In this document: one piece after another, positions 46,516 through 56,000 of the stretch
Numbering within the stretch: the first letter of the stretch is position 1
Layout: each line of letters starts with the position of its first letter
Assembly (NCBI RefSeq): GCF_011761305.1
Contig: NZ_JAAOZC010000005.1
Span: 124,001-188,000 of the forward strand
Length of the DNA stretch: 64,000 nucleotides
DNA from: Sphingomonas vulcanisoli
GTDB taxonomy: Bacteria; Pseudomonadota; Alphaproteobacteria; Sphingomonadales; Sphingomonadaceae
Direction of reading: 5' to 3'
Position numbers and translations under genes: made by a program
The notes under the pieces: model-generated
Told to the model about the DNA's origin: nothing
Databases searched by the model: none
Seen by the model: only the letters and a program-made list of their open reading frames with translations

Positions 46516-48171
46516 ATGCAGACCCTCCTCTCCCTTCTCGCGCTCGGCACCGTCACGGTCGGCGCCGGCACCGCCGGCCACCGCCGCCTCAAGCTTTCGC
46601 GCGCCAAGCACACATCGATGGCCGGCCATCCGCGCTGGTCGCGCCGCATCGCCGCCCAGATCCCGGGCTTCGCCTATGATGAACAGGCCTTCTTCGGCTG
46701 CGACGGCGCACCGGACGAAGTGATTGCCCGCCGCCGCGCCGGGCTCGATCGCCTCGCCACGCTCTATGCCGAACGCTTCCCCAAGGGCCGCGCGCTGACC
46801 GCCGAGGCCGCGCCGGGCATATCGGACCTGCAGTTCACCGGCGCGTACCGCGTGCCCTTCCCGTTCGCGCAGATGGTGCGCGGCAAGCTGGGCGTCGGCG
46901 GCTTCGCCGAACGATCGGAAGGCGTGCAGGTCTGGGATGTGGACGGCAACGCCTTCTACGATCTCACCGGCTCGTACGGCGTTAACCTGCTCGGCACCGA
47001 TGCCTATAAGGGCATGATCGCCGATGCCGTCGAACAGGTCGGCGATCTCGGTCCCTTCCTCGGCGCATTGCACCCGATCGTTGCAGACAATGTCGCGCGA
47101 TTGAAGGCGCTGACCGGGCTGGACGAGGTCAGTTTCCACATGTCGGGCACCGAGGCGGTGATGCAGGCGGTGCGGCTGGCGCGCTATCATACCGGCCGCA
47201 GCCATCTCGTGCGGTTCTGCGGCGCCTATCATGGCTGGTGGGGCGATGTGCAGCCCGGCATCGGCAACCCCGTTCCCGCCGACGGCACATACACGCTGAG
47301 CGAGATGAGCGAGCGCACGCTCGGCATCCTGGAGACCAAGCGCAACATCGCCTGCGTGCTGATCAACCCGCTGCAGGCGCTCCACCCCAACGGCGGCGCG
47401 CCCTCGGACAATCAGCTCGTCGATGGCGGTCGCCGCGCCGGCGGCACCGAGCGGGAAGCCTATGCCGAATGGCTGCGGGAGCTCGCGGCGGTGTGCCGGC
47501 GGCGCGGCATCGTCCTGATCCTCGACGATGTCTTCACCGGCTTCCGTCTGGCCAAGGGTGGGGCGGCCGAATATTTCGGGATCGCGCCCGATATGATCAC
47601 CTATGGCAAGACGCTGGGCGGCGGGCTGCCGATCGGCGCGCTGGTCGGCAAGGCGGCGCTGATGCGCCGCTACAATCCCGATCGCCCGCTCGATATCTGC
47701 TTCGCGCGCGGCACCTTCAATTCGCACCCTTATGTGATGGCGGCGATGAACGGCTTCCTTCGCCATATCGAGGGTCCCGAGGGCGCCAAGCTCTACGACG
47801 GCCTCGACATTTGCTGGAACATGCGCGCCGCGCGGATGACTGCGGCGCTGGCGGCGGCGGGCGTGCCGGTTCGCGTCGCGCACCTCAGCTCGATCTGGAC
47901 AGTGCTCTATGATGTGCCGTCGCGCTTCAACTGGATGCTGCAATATTATCTCCGCGCCGAAGGGCTGCTGCTGAGCTGGGTGGGCACGGGGCGGATCATA
48001 TTCAGCCTCAACTATACGGATGCGGACTTCGACGAGGTGGTCGCGCGGTTCGTGCGCGCGTGCCAGGCGATGCAGGCGGACGGCTGGTGGTGGCACGATG
48101 CCAAGGCGACCAACAAGACATTGCGCCGGGCTGTGATGCGGGAGGCTTTGGCGAAGCGGTTGGGACGGTAA
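46516..48171 (+). CDS. Class-III PLP aminotransferase with N-terminal extension (GSA-AT-like), unknown substrate
   Basis: 551 aa. The first 20 residues are hydrophobic (LLSLLALGTVTVGAGTAG), a possible membrane anchor. About 110 residues then precede the aminotransferase fold, which starts at VQVWDVDGNAFYDLTGSYG. The PLP lysine is near residue 365 in TYGKTLGGGLP. SGTEAVMQAVRLAR and LILDDVFTGFRL are the other signatures. It resembles glutamate-1-semialdehyde aminomutases and PKS-linked aminotransferases but is far longer than HemL. Between psd and the pmtA-plcP-agt genes, a lipid or amino-lipid substrate is plausible, by inference only. Confidence 0.85.
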   Translation: MQTLLSLLALGTVTVGAGTAGHRRLKLSRAKHTSMAGHPRWSRRIAAQIPGFAYDEQAFFGCDGAPDEVIARRRAGLDRLATLYAERFPKGRALTAEAAPGISDLQFTGAYRVPFPFAQMVRGKLGVGGFAERSEGVQVWDVDGNAFYDLTGSYGVNLLGTDAYKGMIADAVEQVGDLGPFLGALHPIVADNVARLKALTGLDEVSFHMSGTEAVMQAVRLARYHTGRSHLVRFCGAYHGWWGDVQPGIGNPVPADGTYTLSEMSERTLGILETKRNIACVLINPLQALHPNGGAPSDNQLVDGGRRAGGTEREAYAEWLRELAAVCRRRGIVLILDDVFTGFRLAKGGAAEYFGIAPDMITYGKTLGGGLPIGALVGKAALMRRYNPDRPLDICFARGTFNSHPYVMAAMNGFLRHIEGPEGAKLYDGLDICWNMRAARMTAALAAAGVPVRVAHLSSIWTVLYDVPSRFNWMLQYYLRAEGLLLSWVGTGRIIFSLNYTDADFDEVVARFVRACQAMQADGWWWHDAKATNKTLRRAVMREALAKRLGR

Positions 48172-48174
48172 AGC

Positions 48175-48290
48175 CCCTCCCCTTCAGGGGAGGGGTTTGG
48201 GGGTGGGGCCTCTCCATTGGCACCGTCGCACATGGGATTTGCCGGACTCCCCCACCCCAACCCCTCCCCTGAAGGGGAGGGGCTTTCCCT
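48175..48290. repeat. Composite palindromic element (family B-like, copy 3)
   Basis: Ends are the palindrome CCCCTCCCCTTCAGGGGAGGGG and its partner CCCCTCCCCTGAAGGGGAGGGG. TTTGGGGGTGGGG and CCCCACCCC form inner arms. It fills the gap between the convergent aminotransferase and Mpo1-like genes. Confidence 0.85.
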
Positions 48291-48293
48291 GCT

Positions 48294-48944
48294 TCACCGC
48301 ATGGCGATCGCCGCGTCGTAGCGTTCGCCCTTGAGCAGACGCATCGGCGCGCTCTTATATTGTTTGAAGTCGTTGAACGGATCGGTGATAATCTTGGTCG
48401 CCCAGACGATGCCGGTCGGCACATCGCGGATGAAGAAGAGCTGGAAGGTTCGGAACAGCAGCCCGCCCGCGCCCAGCACCACCCACATCAGCCCGACATG
48501 GCGGAGAAAGCCGATCGGCCCCGGCAGCGGCGCGAACACGCCCCACAAGGTCGGGTTCAGCACGAGCAGCAAAGGCGACAGCGCCCACAGCGTCATGAAG
48601 ACGATCTTGCGGGCGAGATTGTAGCCGACCTTGATCTCCTCCTTATACTGGTGCGTCGCCTGGTTTTCGACGTCATACCCTTTGGGCTCGAAGAAGAAGT
48701 GGCCCGCCTGGCGGCTGGTCATCGCCACGCCCCAGCCGAGCAGCCCGGCCAGCGCCGGATCCTTGAACAGCAGCACATAGGCACCAATGAACGTGCTTGC
48801 CGAAAGGAAATGCAGGCTCTGGTTGATCAGGCAGTGGTGGTAATAGCGGTGATCGTCCCAGCGCTGCTCATCGAGCTGGGCGCGGAATTCGGCGACCTTG
48901 GCTTTCGGTTTGCTGAGATCGGGTTTGGGAAGCGTTGCCATCAT
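48294..48944 (-). CDS. Mpo1-like (DUF962-type) membrane protein
   Basis: 216 aa, start ATG 48944 (or 48941), with GAGGG formed by the end of pmtA. Four or so hydrophobic segments. The HHCLINQSLHFL stretch and RQAGHFFFEPKGYD recall the H-x4-N-x3-H and GHxxFE patterns of Mpo1/DUF962 proteins, which in yeast act as iron-dependent dioxygenases in breakdown of 2-hydroxy fatty acids. The match is by eye and partial. The gene is coupled to pmtA, fitting a lipid role. Confidence 0.6.
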   Translation of the reverse strand: MMATLPKPDLSKPKAKVAEFRAQLDEQRWDDHRYYHHCLINQSLHFLSASTFIGAYVLLFKDPALAGLLGWGVAMTSRQAGHFFFEPKGYDVENQATHQYKEEIKVGYNLARKIVFMTLWALSPLLLVLNPTLWGVFAPLPGPIGFLRHVGLMWVVLGAGGLLFRTFQLFFIRDVPTGIVWATKIITDPFNDFKQYKSAPMRLLKGERYDAAIAMR

Positions 48945-48949
48945 GGCCC

Positions 48950-49582
48950 TCAAATCTTGGTGAAGCGGAGCAGTTCGAAATGGCCAAGCGGCGGCAGCGC
49001 GCTGCGCTCGGCCAGGCGGACCTTGCCGTTGCGCAGCGCCCAGGCGGCGTAGCGTTCGAACGGGAATTCGGTGCGGAAGCCGAGGCGGCTGGTGATCGGC
49101 ATCAGCAGCTTTTCGATCCGCCCGCGCAGACCGACGCCCGCGCCGATCCGCGTGGTGATGATGATCTCGCCGCCCTTGCGGACGACCCGCGCGAACTCGT
49201 CGAGCGCCTTCTCGGGATTGGGAACGGCGGTGATGACATATTGCGCGACGACACTGTCGAACGCGCCGTCCTCGAACCGCAGCGCCTCGGCATCCATCAC
49301 CTCGATCGCCTCGACGTTGGGGAGCTTGGCGGCGCGCTCGCGGGCCTTGTCGAGGATCTTGTCCGAGATATCGATGCCGAACAGGCGGCACTGGCGGCCA
49401 TATTGCGGCAGCGACAGGCCGGTGCCGACGCCGACCTCCAGCACGCGCCCGCCGAGGCGATCGGCGGCGGCGATCGCCGCGCTGCGCCCGCGCCGGAACA
49501 CCGCACCGAAGACAAGGTCGTAGATCGGCGCCCAACGGTCGTAAGCCGCTGCGACGTTCCGGGTTTCCATTACAACAGCCAT
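48950..49582 (-). CDS. pmtA: Phospholipid N-methyltransferase (PmtA-type) SAM methyltransferase
   Basis: 210 aa from the ATG at 49582, which has GGAG seven bases upstream; starts at 49588 and 49570 are less well placed. The N-terminus AAAYDRWAPIYDLVFGAVF and the SAM motif VLEVGVGTGLSLP match Rhodobacter-type PmtA, which methylates phosphatidylethanolamine towards phosphatidylcholine. UbiE-like methylation of another substrate is the main alternative. It is divergent from plcP and upstream of the Mpo1-like gene. Confidence 0.8.
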   Translation of the reverse strand: MAVVMETRNVAAAYDRWAPIYDLVFGAVFRRGRSAAIAAADRLGGRVLEVGVGTGLSLPQYGRQCRLFGIDISDKILDKARERAAKLPNVEAIEVMDAEALRFEDGAFDSVVAQYVITAVPNPEKALDEFARVVRKGGEIIITTRIGAGVGLRGRIEKLLMPITSRLGFRTEFPFERYAAWALRNGKVRLAERSALPPLGHFELLRFTKI

Positions 49583-49684
49583 GAACATACTCCGATGACC
49601 ACAAGAGCATCGGCTATTTCGGAGACATTATGACTACAATTGGTGGATATTTTTGTGACGAAGCGTCGCGGAACTGAAACCTGT

Positions 49685-49702
49685 CTGTCCCGAAGCTTTC
49701 AT
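49685..49702 (+). promoter_or_regulatory. Candidate Pho box upstream of plcP
   Basis: CTGTCCC-GAAG-CTTTCAT matches the PhoB site pattern CTGTCAT-N4-CTGTCAT at 11 of 14 positions, with correct 11-base spacing. It ends 49 bases before the plcP start. The site could serve phosphate-starvation control of plcP-agt, and perhaps of the divergent pmtA. Confidence 0.55.
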
Positions 49703-49751
49703 GTCGCCGCTGTATTGAAGCATCGACGACAACGACGCGAGGATCGAGAGC

Positions 49752-50687
49752 TTGGCTTCCTTGCCGCAATTTCCGACCGTCGCCCGGCGCGATGCCCTTT
49801 CCTCCCGTTCAAATCCCTTTGCCGGCGTCGATCTGCCCGCCTGGCTCAACGAACCCGAGCCCAAGCCCGAGAAGCGCCAGCGCACCCGCTACCGCACCGT
49901 GTGGATTTCCGACGTGCATCTCGGCACGTCGGGCTGCAACGCCGATCTGCTGATCGATTTCCTCAAATCGATCGAGTGCGAGACGCTGTATCTGGTCGGC
50001 GACATCATCGATGCCTGGCGGCTGCGCAAGGGCTGGTACTGGCCGCCCAAGCATAACGATGTCGTCCGCCGCGTGCTCAAGATGGCCAAGCATGGCACGC
50101 ACGTCATTTACGTCCCCGGCAATCATGACGAATTGCTGCGCGATTATACCGGCCTCGCGTTCGGGGACGTGACGATCGTCAATCAGGTCATCCACGAAAC
50201 TGCCGACGGGCGCCGCCTGCTGGTGCTGCATGGCGATCAGTTCGATGGCGTGGTGCTATACCACAAGTGGTTGGCCTTCCTCGGCGACTCTGCCTACGAA
50301 TTGCTGCTGAAGGCGAACATCGGGCTCAATTGGGTGCGGCGGAAGTGGGGCCTGCCCTATTGGTCGCTCTCCGCTTATATGAAGAAGCGGGTCAAGAACG
50401 CCGTCGCCTTCATCTGCAGCTTTGAGGAAGCCGTCGCGCGCGCGGCGGCGGAGGCGCATGTCGATGGCGTGGTCTGCGGCCACATCCATTCAGCCGAGAT
50501 CCGCCAGTTCGGCGATGTCACCTATTACAACGACGGCGATTGGGTGGAGAGCTGCACCGCGCTGGTCGAGCATTTCGACGGCGCGATGGAGATCCTGGAC
50601 TGGGCCGAGAAAAACCGCATCGAGGCGATGGCCGGGAAGCAGGGCGAGGTTCATAACTTCAGCAACATCGCCCTAGTGACGACATGA
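49752..50687 (+). CDS. plcP: PlcP-type metallophosphoesterase (phospholipase C)
   Basis: 311 aa from a TTG at 49752; no ATG exists before the first catalytic motif. Calcineurin-like motifs are all present: WISDVHLGT, VGDIIDAWR, PGNHDE, LHGDQFD and VCGHIHSAEIR. Such genes are often labelled UDP-2,3-diacylglucosamine diphosphatase. Adjacency to an Agt-like glycosyltransferase instead fits PlcP, which strips head groups from phospholipids to give diacylglycerol in phosphate-starved Sinorhizobium and marine bacteria. LpxH-like activity remains possible. Overlaps agt (ATGA). Confidence 0.8.
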   Translation: MASLPQFPTVARRDALSSRSNPFAGVDLPAWLNEPEPKPEKRQRTRYRTVWISDVHLGTSGCNADLLIDFLKSIECETLYLVGDIIDAWRLRKGWYWPPKHNDVVRRVLKMAKHGTHVIYVPGNHDELLRDYTGLAFGDVTIVNQVIHETADGRRLLVLHGDQFDGVVLYHKWLAFLGDSAYELLLKANIGLNWVRRKWGLPYWSLSAYMKKRVKNAVAFICSFEEAVARAAAEAHVDGVVCGHIHSAEIRQFGDVTYYNDGDWVESCTALVEHFDGAMEILDWAEKNRIEAMAGKQGEVHNFSNIALVTT

Positions 50688-51733
50688 AGATTGCACTGGT
50701 CAGCGATGCCTGGGCGCCGCAGGTCAACGGCGTCGTCCGGACGCTGGCGACGACGGTCGACCGTCTCCGCAGACGTGGTTACGACATCGAAACGATTACG
50801 CCGGACGCCTTCCGCACCATCCCCTGCCCTTCCTACCCCGAGATACGGCTGGCGCTGGGTTGCGGGCGGGAGGTAGCGCGGCGGCTGAACGGACTCGATG
50901 CCGACGCCGTCCATATCGCTACCGAAGGCCCGCTCGGCTGGGCGGCGCGGCGCTGGTGCCTGGCGGAGAACAGGCCGTTCACGACCAGCTTCCACACCCG
51001 CTTTCCCGATTATGTTGCGCTGCGTACTGGGCTTCCGCCGAAATTGTTCTGGCCGATCGTCCGCCACTTTCATGTGCCCGCTGCGCAGATCATGGTTTCG
51101 ACCGGCACGCTTGCCGCCGAGCTTGCGGCGAACGGCCTGCCGCACAGCCATCTCTGGTCGCGGGGCGTCGATCTGTCGCTGTTCACGGGGCGGGTCGCGC
51201 GCCTGCCCGACCTCGTCGGCCTGCCCCGCCCCATCCAGCTCTATGTCGGTCGCGTCGCGGTCGAGAAGAATATCGCCGCCTTCCTCGATTGCCCGACGCC
51301 CGGCACCAAGGTGATCGTCGGCGACGGCCCTGCGCGCGCGCAACTGGAACAGGTTTATCAGAGTGCCCGCTTCCTCGGCGCGCTGCACGGCCCCGCGCTG
51401 GCGCAGGCCTATGCGGCGGCCGATCTGTTCGTTTTCCCGAGCAAGACCGATACGTTCGGCATGGTGATGATCGAGGCGCTGGCCTCGGGCGTGCCGGTCG
51501 CGGCCTATCCGGTTCCCGGCCCGCTCGACGTGATCGGCCGCGACGGATGCGGGCAAGGATCGGCCCCGATCGGCGCGCTCGATCAAGACCTCGGCGTGGC
51601 GATCGACCGCGCGCTGGCCGCGCAGCGCCGCGACTGCATCGCCGAGGGGCGCCGCTATAGCTGGGATGCCTCGACCGACCAGTTTCTCGCGGGACTTGAG
51701 CGCCGCCCCGCCCTCACCCGTCTCGCCGCTTAA
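50684..51733 (+). CDS. agt: GT4-type lipid glycosyltransferase (Agt-like)
   Basis: 349 aa GT-B enzyme: N-terminal VSDAWAPQVNGVVRTL, the TSFHTRFPDYV acceptor region, LYVGRVAVEKNI, and the nucleotide-sugar motif PSKTDTFGMVMIEALASGVPV. Agt enzymes put glucose or glucuronate on diacylglycerol to make phosphorus-free membrane lipids. The four-base overlap with plcP supports joint expression and sequential action. Another mannosyl/glucosyl lipid transferase is possible. Its stop overlaps the end of the convergent M24 gene by four bases. Confidence 0.82.
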   Translation: MKIALVSDAWAPQVNGVVRTLATTVDRLRRRGYDIETITPDAFRTIPCPSYPEIRLALGCGREVARRLNGLDADAVHIATEGPLGWAARRWCLAENRPFTTSFHTRFPDYVALRTGLPPKLFWPIVRHFHVPAAQIMVSTGTLAAELAANGLPHSHLWSRGVDLSLFTGRVARLPDLVGLPRPIQLYVGRVAVEKNIAAFLDCPTPGTKVIVGDGPARAQLEQVYQSARFLGALHGPALAQAYAAADLFVFPSKTDTFGMVMIEALASGVPVAAYPVPGPLDVIGRDGCGQGSAPIGALDQDLGVAIDRALAAQRRDCIAEGRRYSWDASTDQFLAGLERRPALTRLAA

Positions 51734-52431
51734 TCCGGCAGCAGCAGCCGCTCGTAGAAGCCGCCGAATCGGCCATCCGGCGAGACGAGATGCACCTCCA
51801 GGATCCAGTGCCGCGCCTGGCCCAGGCTATCGGGATCGCGCATCCGGCCCGTGTTCGCCGGGCTTACCCTGCCGCCGTCACGCCCGGCTGGGCTGCGCGC
51901 ATAGGGAAATTCGCCGACGACATGCCCCGCAATCTGGCCGCCGAAGCGCCAGCCCCGCGCCGCCGCCTCGCGTTCCGCCGCGGCAAACAGATCCGCACCC
52001 GTCATATCGGGGCTGCACGCATACATCTGCCGCAGCCCTTCAAAAACCACTTCCAGATCGGCGACCAGCCGGTGCTTCTCGGGATCGTCACCCACCACAT
52101 AGCTGCGCCCGACGTCGGCCTCCCAATCGCCGAACACCGGGCCGAGATCGAGAAACAGGATATCGTCTTCGGCCACGACGCGATCAGGCGCCGCCTCGCC
52201 CGCGATGCAGAGCGCGTTGACCCCGGCGCGCACCACGCGATCGTGCCAATGATCGGTAACGCCGAAATCGCGCGCGGCGATCGCGAAAATGTCGCGCTCG
52301 ATCGCCAGCTCGGTTCGCCCGACAGCGATGATCCCCGCCTCCTCGATCGCATCGAGCAGAGCAAAGGCGCGCGCCTCGGCTGCTTTCAGGCCCTGCAATC
52401 GATCGGCGTCATGGGTCAGGTCCGTCGCCAT
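51730..52431 (-). CDS. M24 (Xaa-Pro aminopeptidase-like) family protein
   Basis: 233 aa, only the catalytic 'pita-bread' domain. Metal-site segments are DDILFLDLGPVFGDWEADVGRS (two Asp), AGHVVGEFPYA (His) and the glutamate in WILEVHLV. The second C-terminal glutamate of true M24 peptidases is in GGFYERLLL. It may be a peptidase or a non-peptidase relative. Convergent with agt. Confidence 0.85.
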   Translation of the reverse strand: MATDLTHDADRLQGLKAAEARAFALLDAIEEAGIIAVGRTELAIERDIFAIAARDFGVTDHWHDRVVRAGVNALCIAGEAAPDRVVAEDDILFLDLGPVFGDWEADVGRSYVVGDDPEKHRLVADLEVVFEGLRQMYACSPDMTGADLFAAAEREAAARGWRFGGQIAGHVVGEFPYARSPAGRDGGRVSPANTGRMRDPDSLGQARHWILEVHLVSPDGRFGGFYERLLLPD

Positions 52432-52485
52432 GACGCGCTTATTTCACGTCGTCGGCCCGCGATCAAAGCCGTTGCGGCGAAAGGA

Positions 52486-52959
52486 TCAGGACCAGCCCAG
52501 CCCGCGCAGCACCAGCGCCGCCGCCAAGGCGCCCAAAACGACCGTAAACAGCAGCGCGCTGAGCCAGCCAGTCCCCTCGGCGTAAAGCTCGCGGTCGTCG
52601 GTCGCTGTCTCCGTATCGGCTTCAGCTTCGGGACGGCGGCGGACGAGTTCGACCACCGTGGGCGCGGTGAAAGCGCGCGCGGCGGCATCCTCGGCCAGCG
52701 GCTGCGCGAAAGCGAGACCGTAGCTGTCGTCGCGCCGCCACATGATGATGCCGCGCACCGTACCGACGCTGGCCAGCCCAATCGTCACCTCCTGACCCAC
52801 GCGCAGTTCGGCGCTGCAGGAGATGCGCGCGCCGGTGATCGAGACATCGCTGACGACGGCGTCCACCGGCCCGCCCGAATCGGCGCGCACGGTGCTGGGC
52901 GCGGCGGTCTTGCGGCGGGTGGCACGGCGCGCTTCGGTCGATCGGCTGGGGGAGGTCAT
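52486..52959 (-). CDS. PilZ domain protein with C-terminal membrane helix
   Basis: 157 aa. The N-terminal RRATRRK contains the RxxxR motif and VSDVSITGARISC contains the D-x-S-x-x-G motif, together the c-di-GMP binding site of PilZ domains. An acidic linker and one C-terminal helix (LSALLFTVVLGALAAALVL) follow. It is divergent from the GH18/NodB/GT2 fusion gene (98 bases between starts), so c-di-GMP control of exopolysaccharide is a reasonable inference. Confidence 0.88.
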   Translation of the reverse strand: MTSPSRSTEARRATRRKTAAPSTVRADSGGPVDAVVSDVSITGARISCSAELRVGQEVTIGLASVGTVRGIIMWRRDDSYGLAFAQPLAEDAAARAFTAPTVVELVRRRPEAEADTETATDDRELYAEGTGWLSALLFTVVLGALAAALVLRGLGWS

Positions 52960-53057
52960 GGCACCGCGATATAGGCCACAGCGGTTGCAGGAGAGTTAAA
53001 GCGCATCGCCTTGCGCGGGGCGGGGGATCACCATAGGAGCGCCGCCGAAAGGATCGC

Positions 53058-56000
53058 ATGGAAAGACCGGTTTTTTACGATCCCAGCGGCAAACGCCGCC
53101 GATGGTCGAAGCGTGTGCTCTGGGCGCTGATCCTGGTTTTGACCGGTGCGGCGCTGGCGTTCGGCGCGACAATCGTCAACGTGCCCGCCCCCGATCCGCT
53201 GAAGATCGGTTTCGAACGCGAACAGCCGCGCGCGCTGGGCGGCCAGATCGCCCATATCCGCCGCACGGTGGGCCGCAACGTCCGCAAGCTGACCGCCTGG
53301 ATGCCCGGCGGCAAGGTTGCGGCGCGCCCCCAAGGGCGGCAATTGGTCGCCGCTTTTTATGTGCCGTGGGATGACGCCAGCCGCGCCACCCTGCACGCCC
53401 ATGCCGATGAGATCGATTGGGTGGTGGCGGCGATGGGCTTCGTCACCGGCCCCAACCATGATCTGAACTATGAGCCCAACGCGCTCGCCAACCGCAATCT
53501 GCGCGCCGAACTGGCGATCGCGCAGCGCAAACCGCGCCTGATGGTGATGATCCAGAACGCCAAGGGCGGCCAGTGGGATAGCGCGGGCCTCACCGCGCTG
53601 CTGCGCGATCCCAAGGCGCGGGGGCATTTGCTGGATCAGGTCGCGCAGATCCTGGGCAAGGAAGGCGCGCGCGGCGTTACCTTCGATTTCGAGGAGCTAC
53701 CCGCCAAGGCCCAGCCATATTACCGCCGCTTCATCGCGGAAGCCCATGCCCGTTTCGCGCCCAAGAACTGGCTGGTGACGCTGGCCGTGCCGGCGGACGA
53801 CGATGACTGGAACCTCAAGGCCTACGCCAAGCTCGCCGATCGCATCTTTCTGATGATCTATGACGAGCATTCGAATGAGAGCGATCCCGGCCCGATCGCC
53901 TCGCAGCCCTGGTTCGTTCAGCGGCTGCGCGCGACCGTCGCGGACGTCGGCGCGGACAAGGCGATCGTCGCCTTCGGCAATTATGCCTATGACTGGATGG
54001 AGGGCGGCGGCCCGGCCGAATCGATCACGGTGGAAGATGCCTGGCTGACCGCGCATGACAGTGGCGCCAAGACACGGTTCGATCCGGCCAGCGGCAACGC
54101 CACCTATGATTACAAGGACGATGACGGCGACGTCCACCACGTCTGGATGCTGGATGCCGCGAGCAGCTGGAACCAGCTGCGCGCCGCCAAGGCGATGGGC
54201 GTGTTCGGCGTCGCGCTGTGGCGGATGGGCGGCGACGATCCTGGGACATGGCAGGCGCTCTCCGCGCTGCGGACCGGCAATACGCCGCCCGCCTTCGGCA
54301 AGATTTCGTCGCTCAGCAACACCAACGTCGAGGGCTTCGGCGAGATCATACGTATCGATACGACGCCGACCGAGGGTTTCCGCACCGCCACCCGGGACGA
54401 GCGCGGCCTGATCCGCGACGAACAATATCAAAGCTACCCGACGCCCTATGTCGTCAACCGCACCGGCATGTCCAAGACCAAGGTCGCGCTGACCTTCGAC
54501 GATGGGCCGGACGGCACCTGGACGCCCAAGATCCTCGACATATTGGAGGCCAAGCACGCGCCCGCCACTTTCTTCGTGATCGGCGAGAATGCGCTGGCGC
54601 ACCCGCTGCTGCTCAAGCGCATCCTCGATGACGGCAGCGAGATCGGCAATCACAGCTACACGCACCCGAACATGGCCCTGGTCTCGGATCGCGGCCAGCA
54701 TATCGAGCTCAACACCACGCAGCGGCTGGTGCAGGCCTATACCGGCCGATCGATGCGGCTGTTCCGCGCACCCTATTTTGGCGACGCCGAACCGACCACC
54801 GAGGACGAGCTCGGCCCGATCCTGCTCGCCCAGCGCGCCGGCTATGTATCGGTCGGCCTCCATGCTGATAGCGAGGATTGGACCCGGCCCGGCGTCCAGG
54901 CGATCGTCGACAATGTGATCAACGCCGTGGTGAACGGCCATCAGGCGATCGAGGACGAGGATTATCAGCACAGCGCCAACATCGTTCTGCTCCACGATTC
55001 GGGCGGCGATCGCGCGCAGACCGTCGCGGCGCTGCCCGCGATCATCGATGGCCTGCGCGCGCGCGGCTTCGAGCTGGTGCCGGTATCGGCGCTGGCGGGG
55101 CTAACGCCGCAGGAGGTCAACCGCCCGATCAGCGGCCATGATCTGATCGCGGTGCGCTTCGATATCGGCATCTTCCTGGTGCTGGCGGGGCTCAACGCGC
55201 TGCTCAAATTCCTGTTCTTCATCGCCATCTTCCTCGGCATGGCGCGCGCGGTGCTGCTTGCGGTGCTGGCGGTGCGATCGAACCTCAAACGCAACCGCCC
55301 CGTGCCGCCGGCGATCGACCCTACCCGCTTCGTCTCGGTGCTGATCCCGGCCTTCAACGAGGCGCGGGTGATCGAGGAATCGGTGAAGCGCGTACTCGCC
55401 AGCACCGAGATCGGGCTGGAAGTGATCGTCATCGACGATGGATCGAAAGACGAGACCAGCGCGATCGTCGCTCTGGCGTTCGACGGCGATCCCCGCGTCC
55501 GCCTGCTGACGCTGGAGAATGGCGGCAAGGCGCGCGCGCTCAACCGCGGGCTGGAGCTTGCCAAGGGCGAAGTCATCGTCGCGCTGGATGCCGACACCCA
55601 GTTCGAGCCCGAGACGATCGCGCGCCTGTCACGCTGGTTCGCCGATCCCGAGGTCGGCGCGGTGGCGGGCAACGCCAAGGTCGGCAACCGCGTCAATCTC
55701 GTCACGCGCTGGCAGGCGGTGGAATATGTCACCGCGCAGAATCTGGAGCGACGCGCGCTCAGCCGCTTCGATGCGATCACCGTCGTGCCCGGCGCGGTCG
55801 GCGCATGGCGGCGCGCGGCGCTGGATGCGGTCGGCGGCTATCCGCACGATACTTTGGCCGAGGATCAGGATCTTACCATCGCCATCCAGCGCGCCGGCTG
55901 GCTGGTGGAATATGATGTCGATGCCGTCGCCTGGACCGAATCGCCGGAGAGTTTCGGCGCGCTCGCCAAGCAGCGCTTCCGCTGGGCGTTCGGCACGCTG

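Noticed and set aside
46504-48096. 530-codon open frame antisense to the class-III aminotransferase
   Set aside because: No domain; the plus-strand protein has a full PLP site.
53697-54995. 432-codon open frame antisense to the trifunctional gene
   Set aside because: Shadow frame; the NodB and GH18 motifs on the plus strand are decisive.
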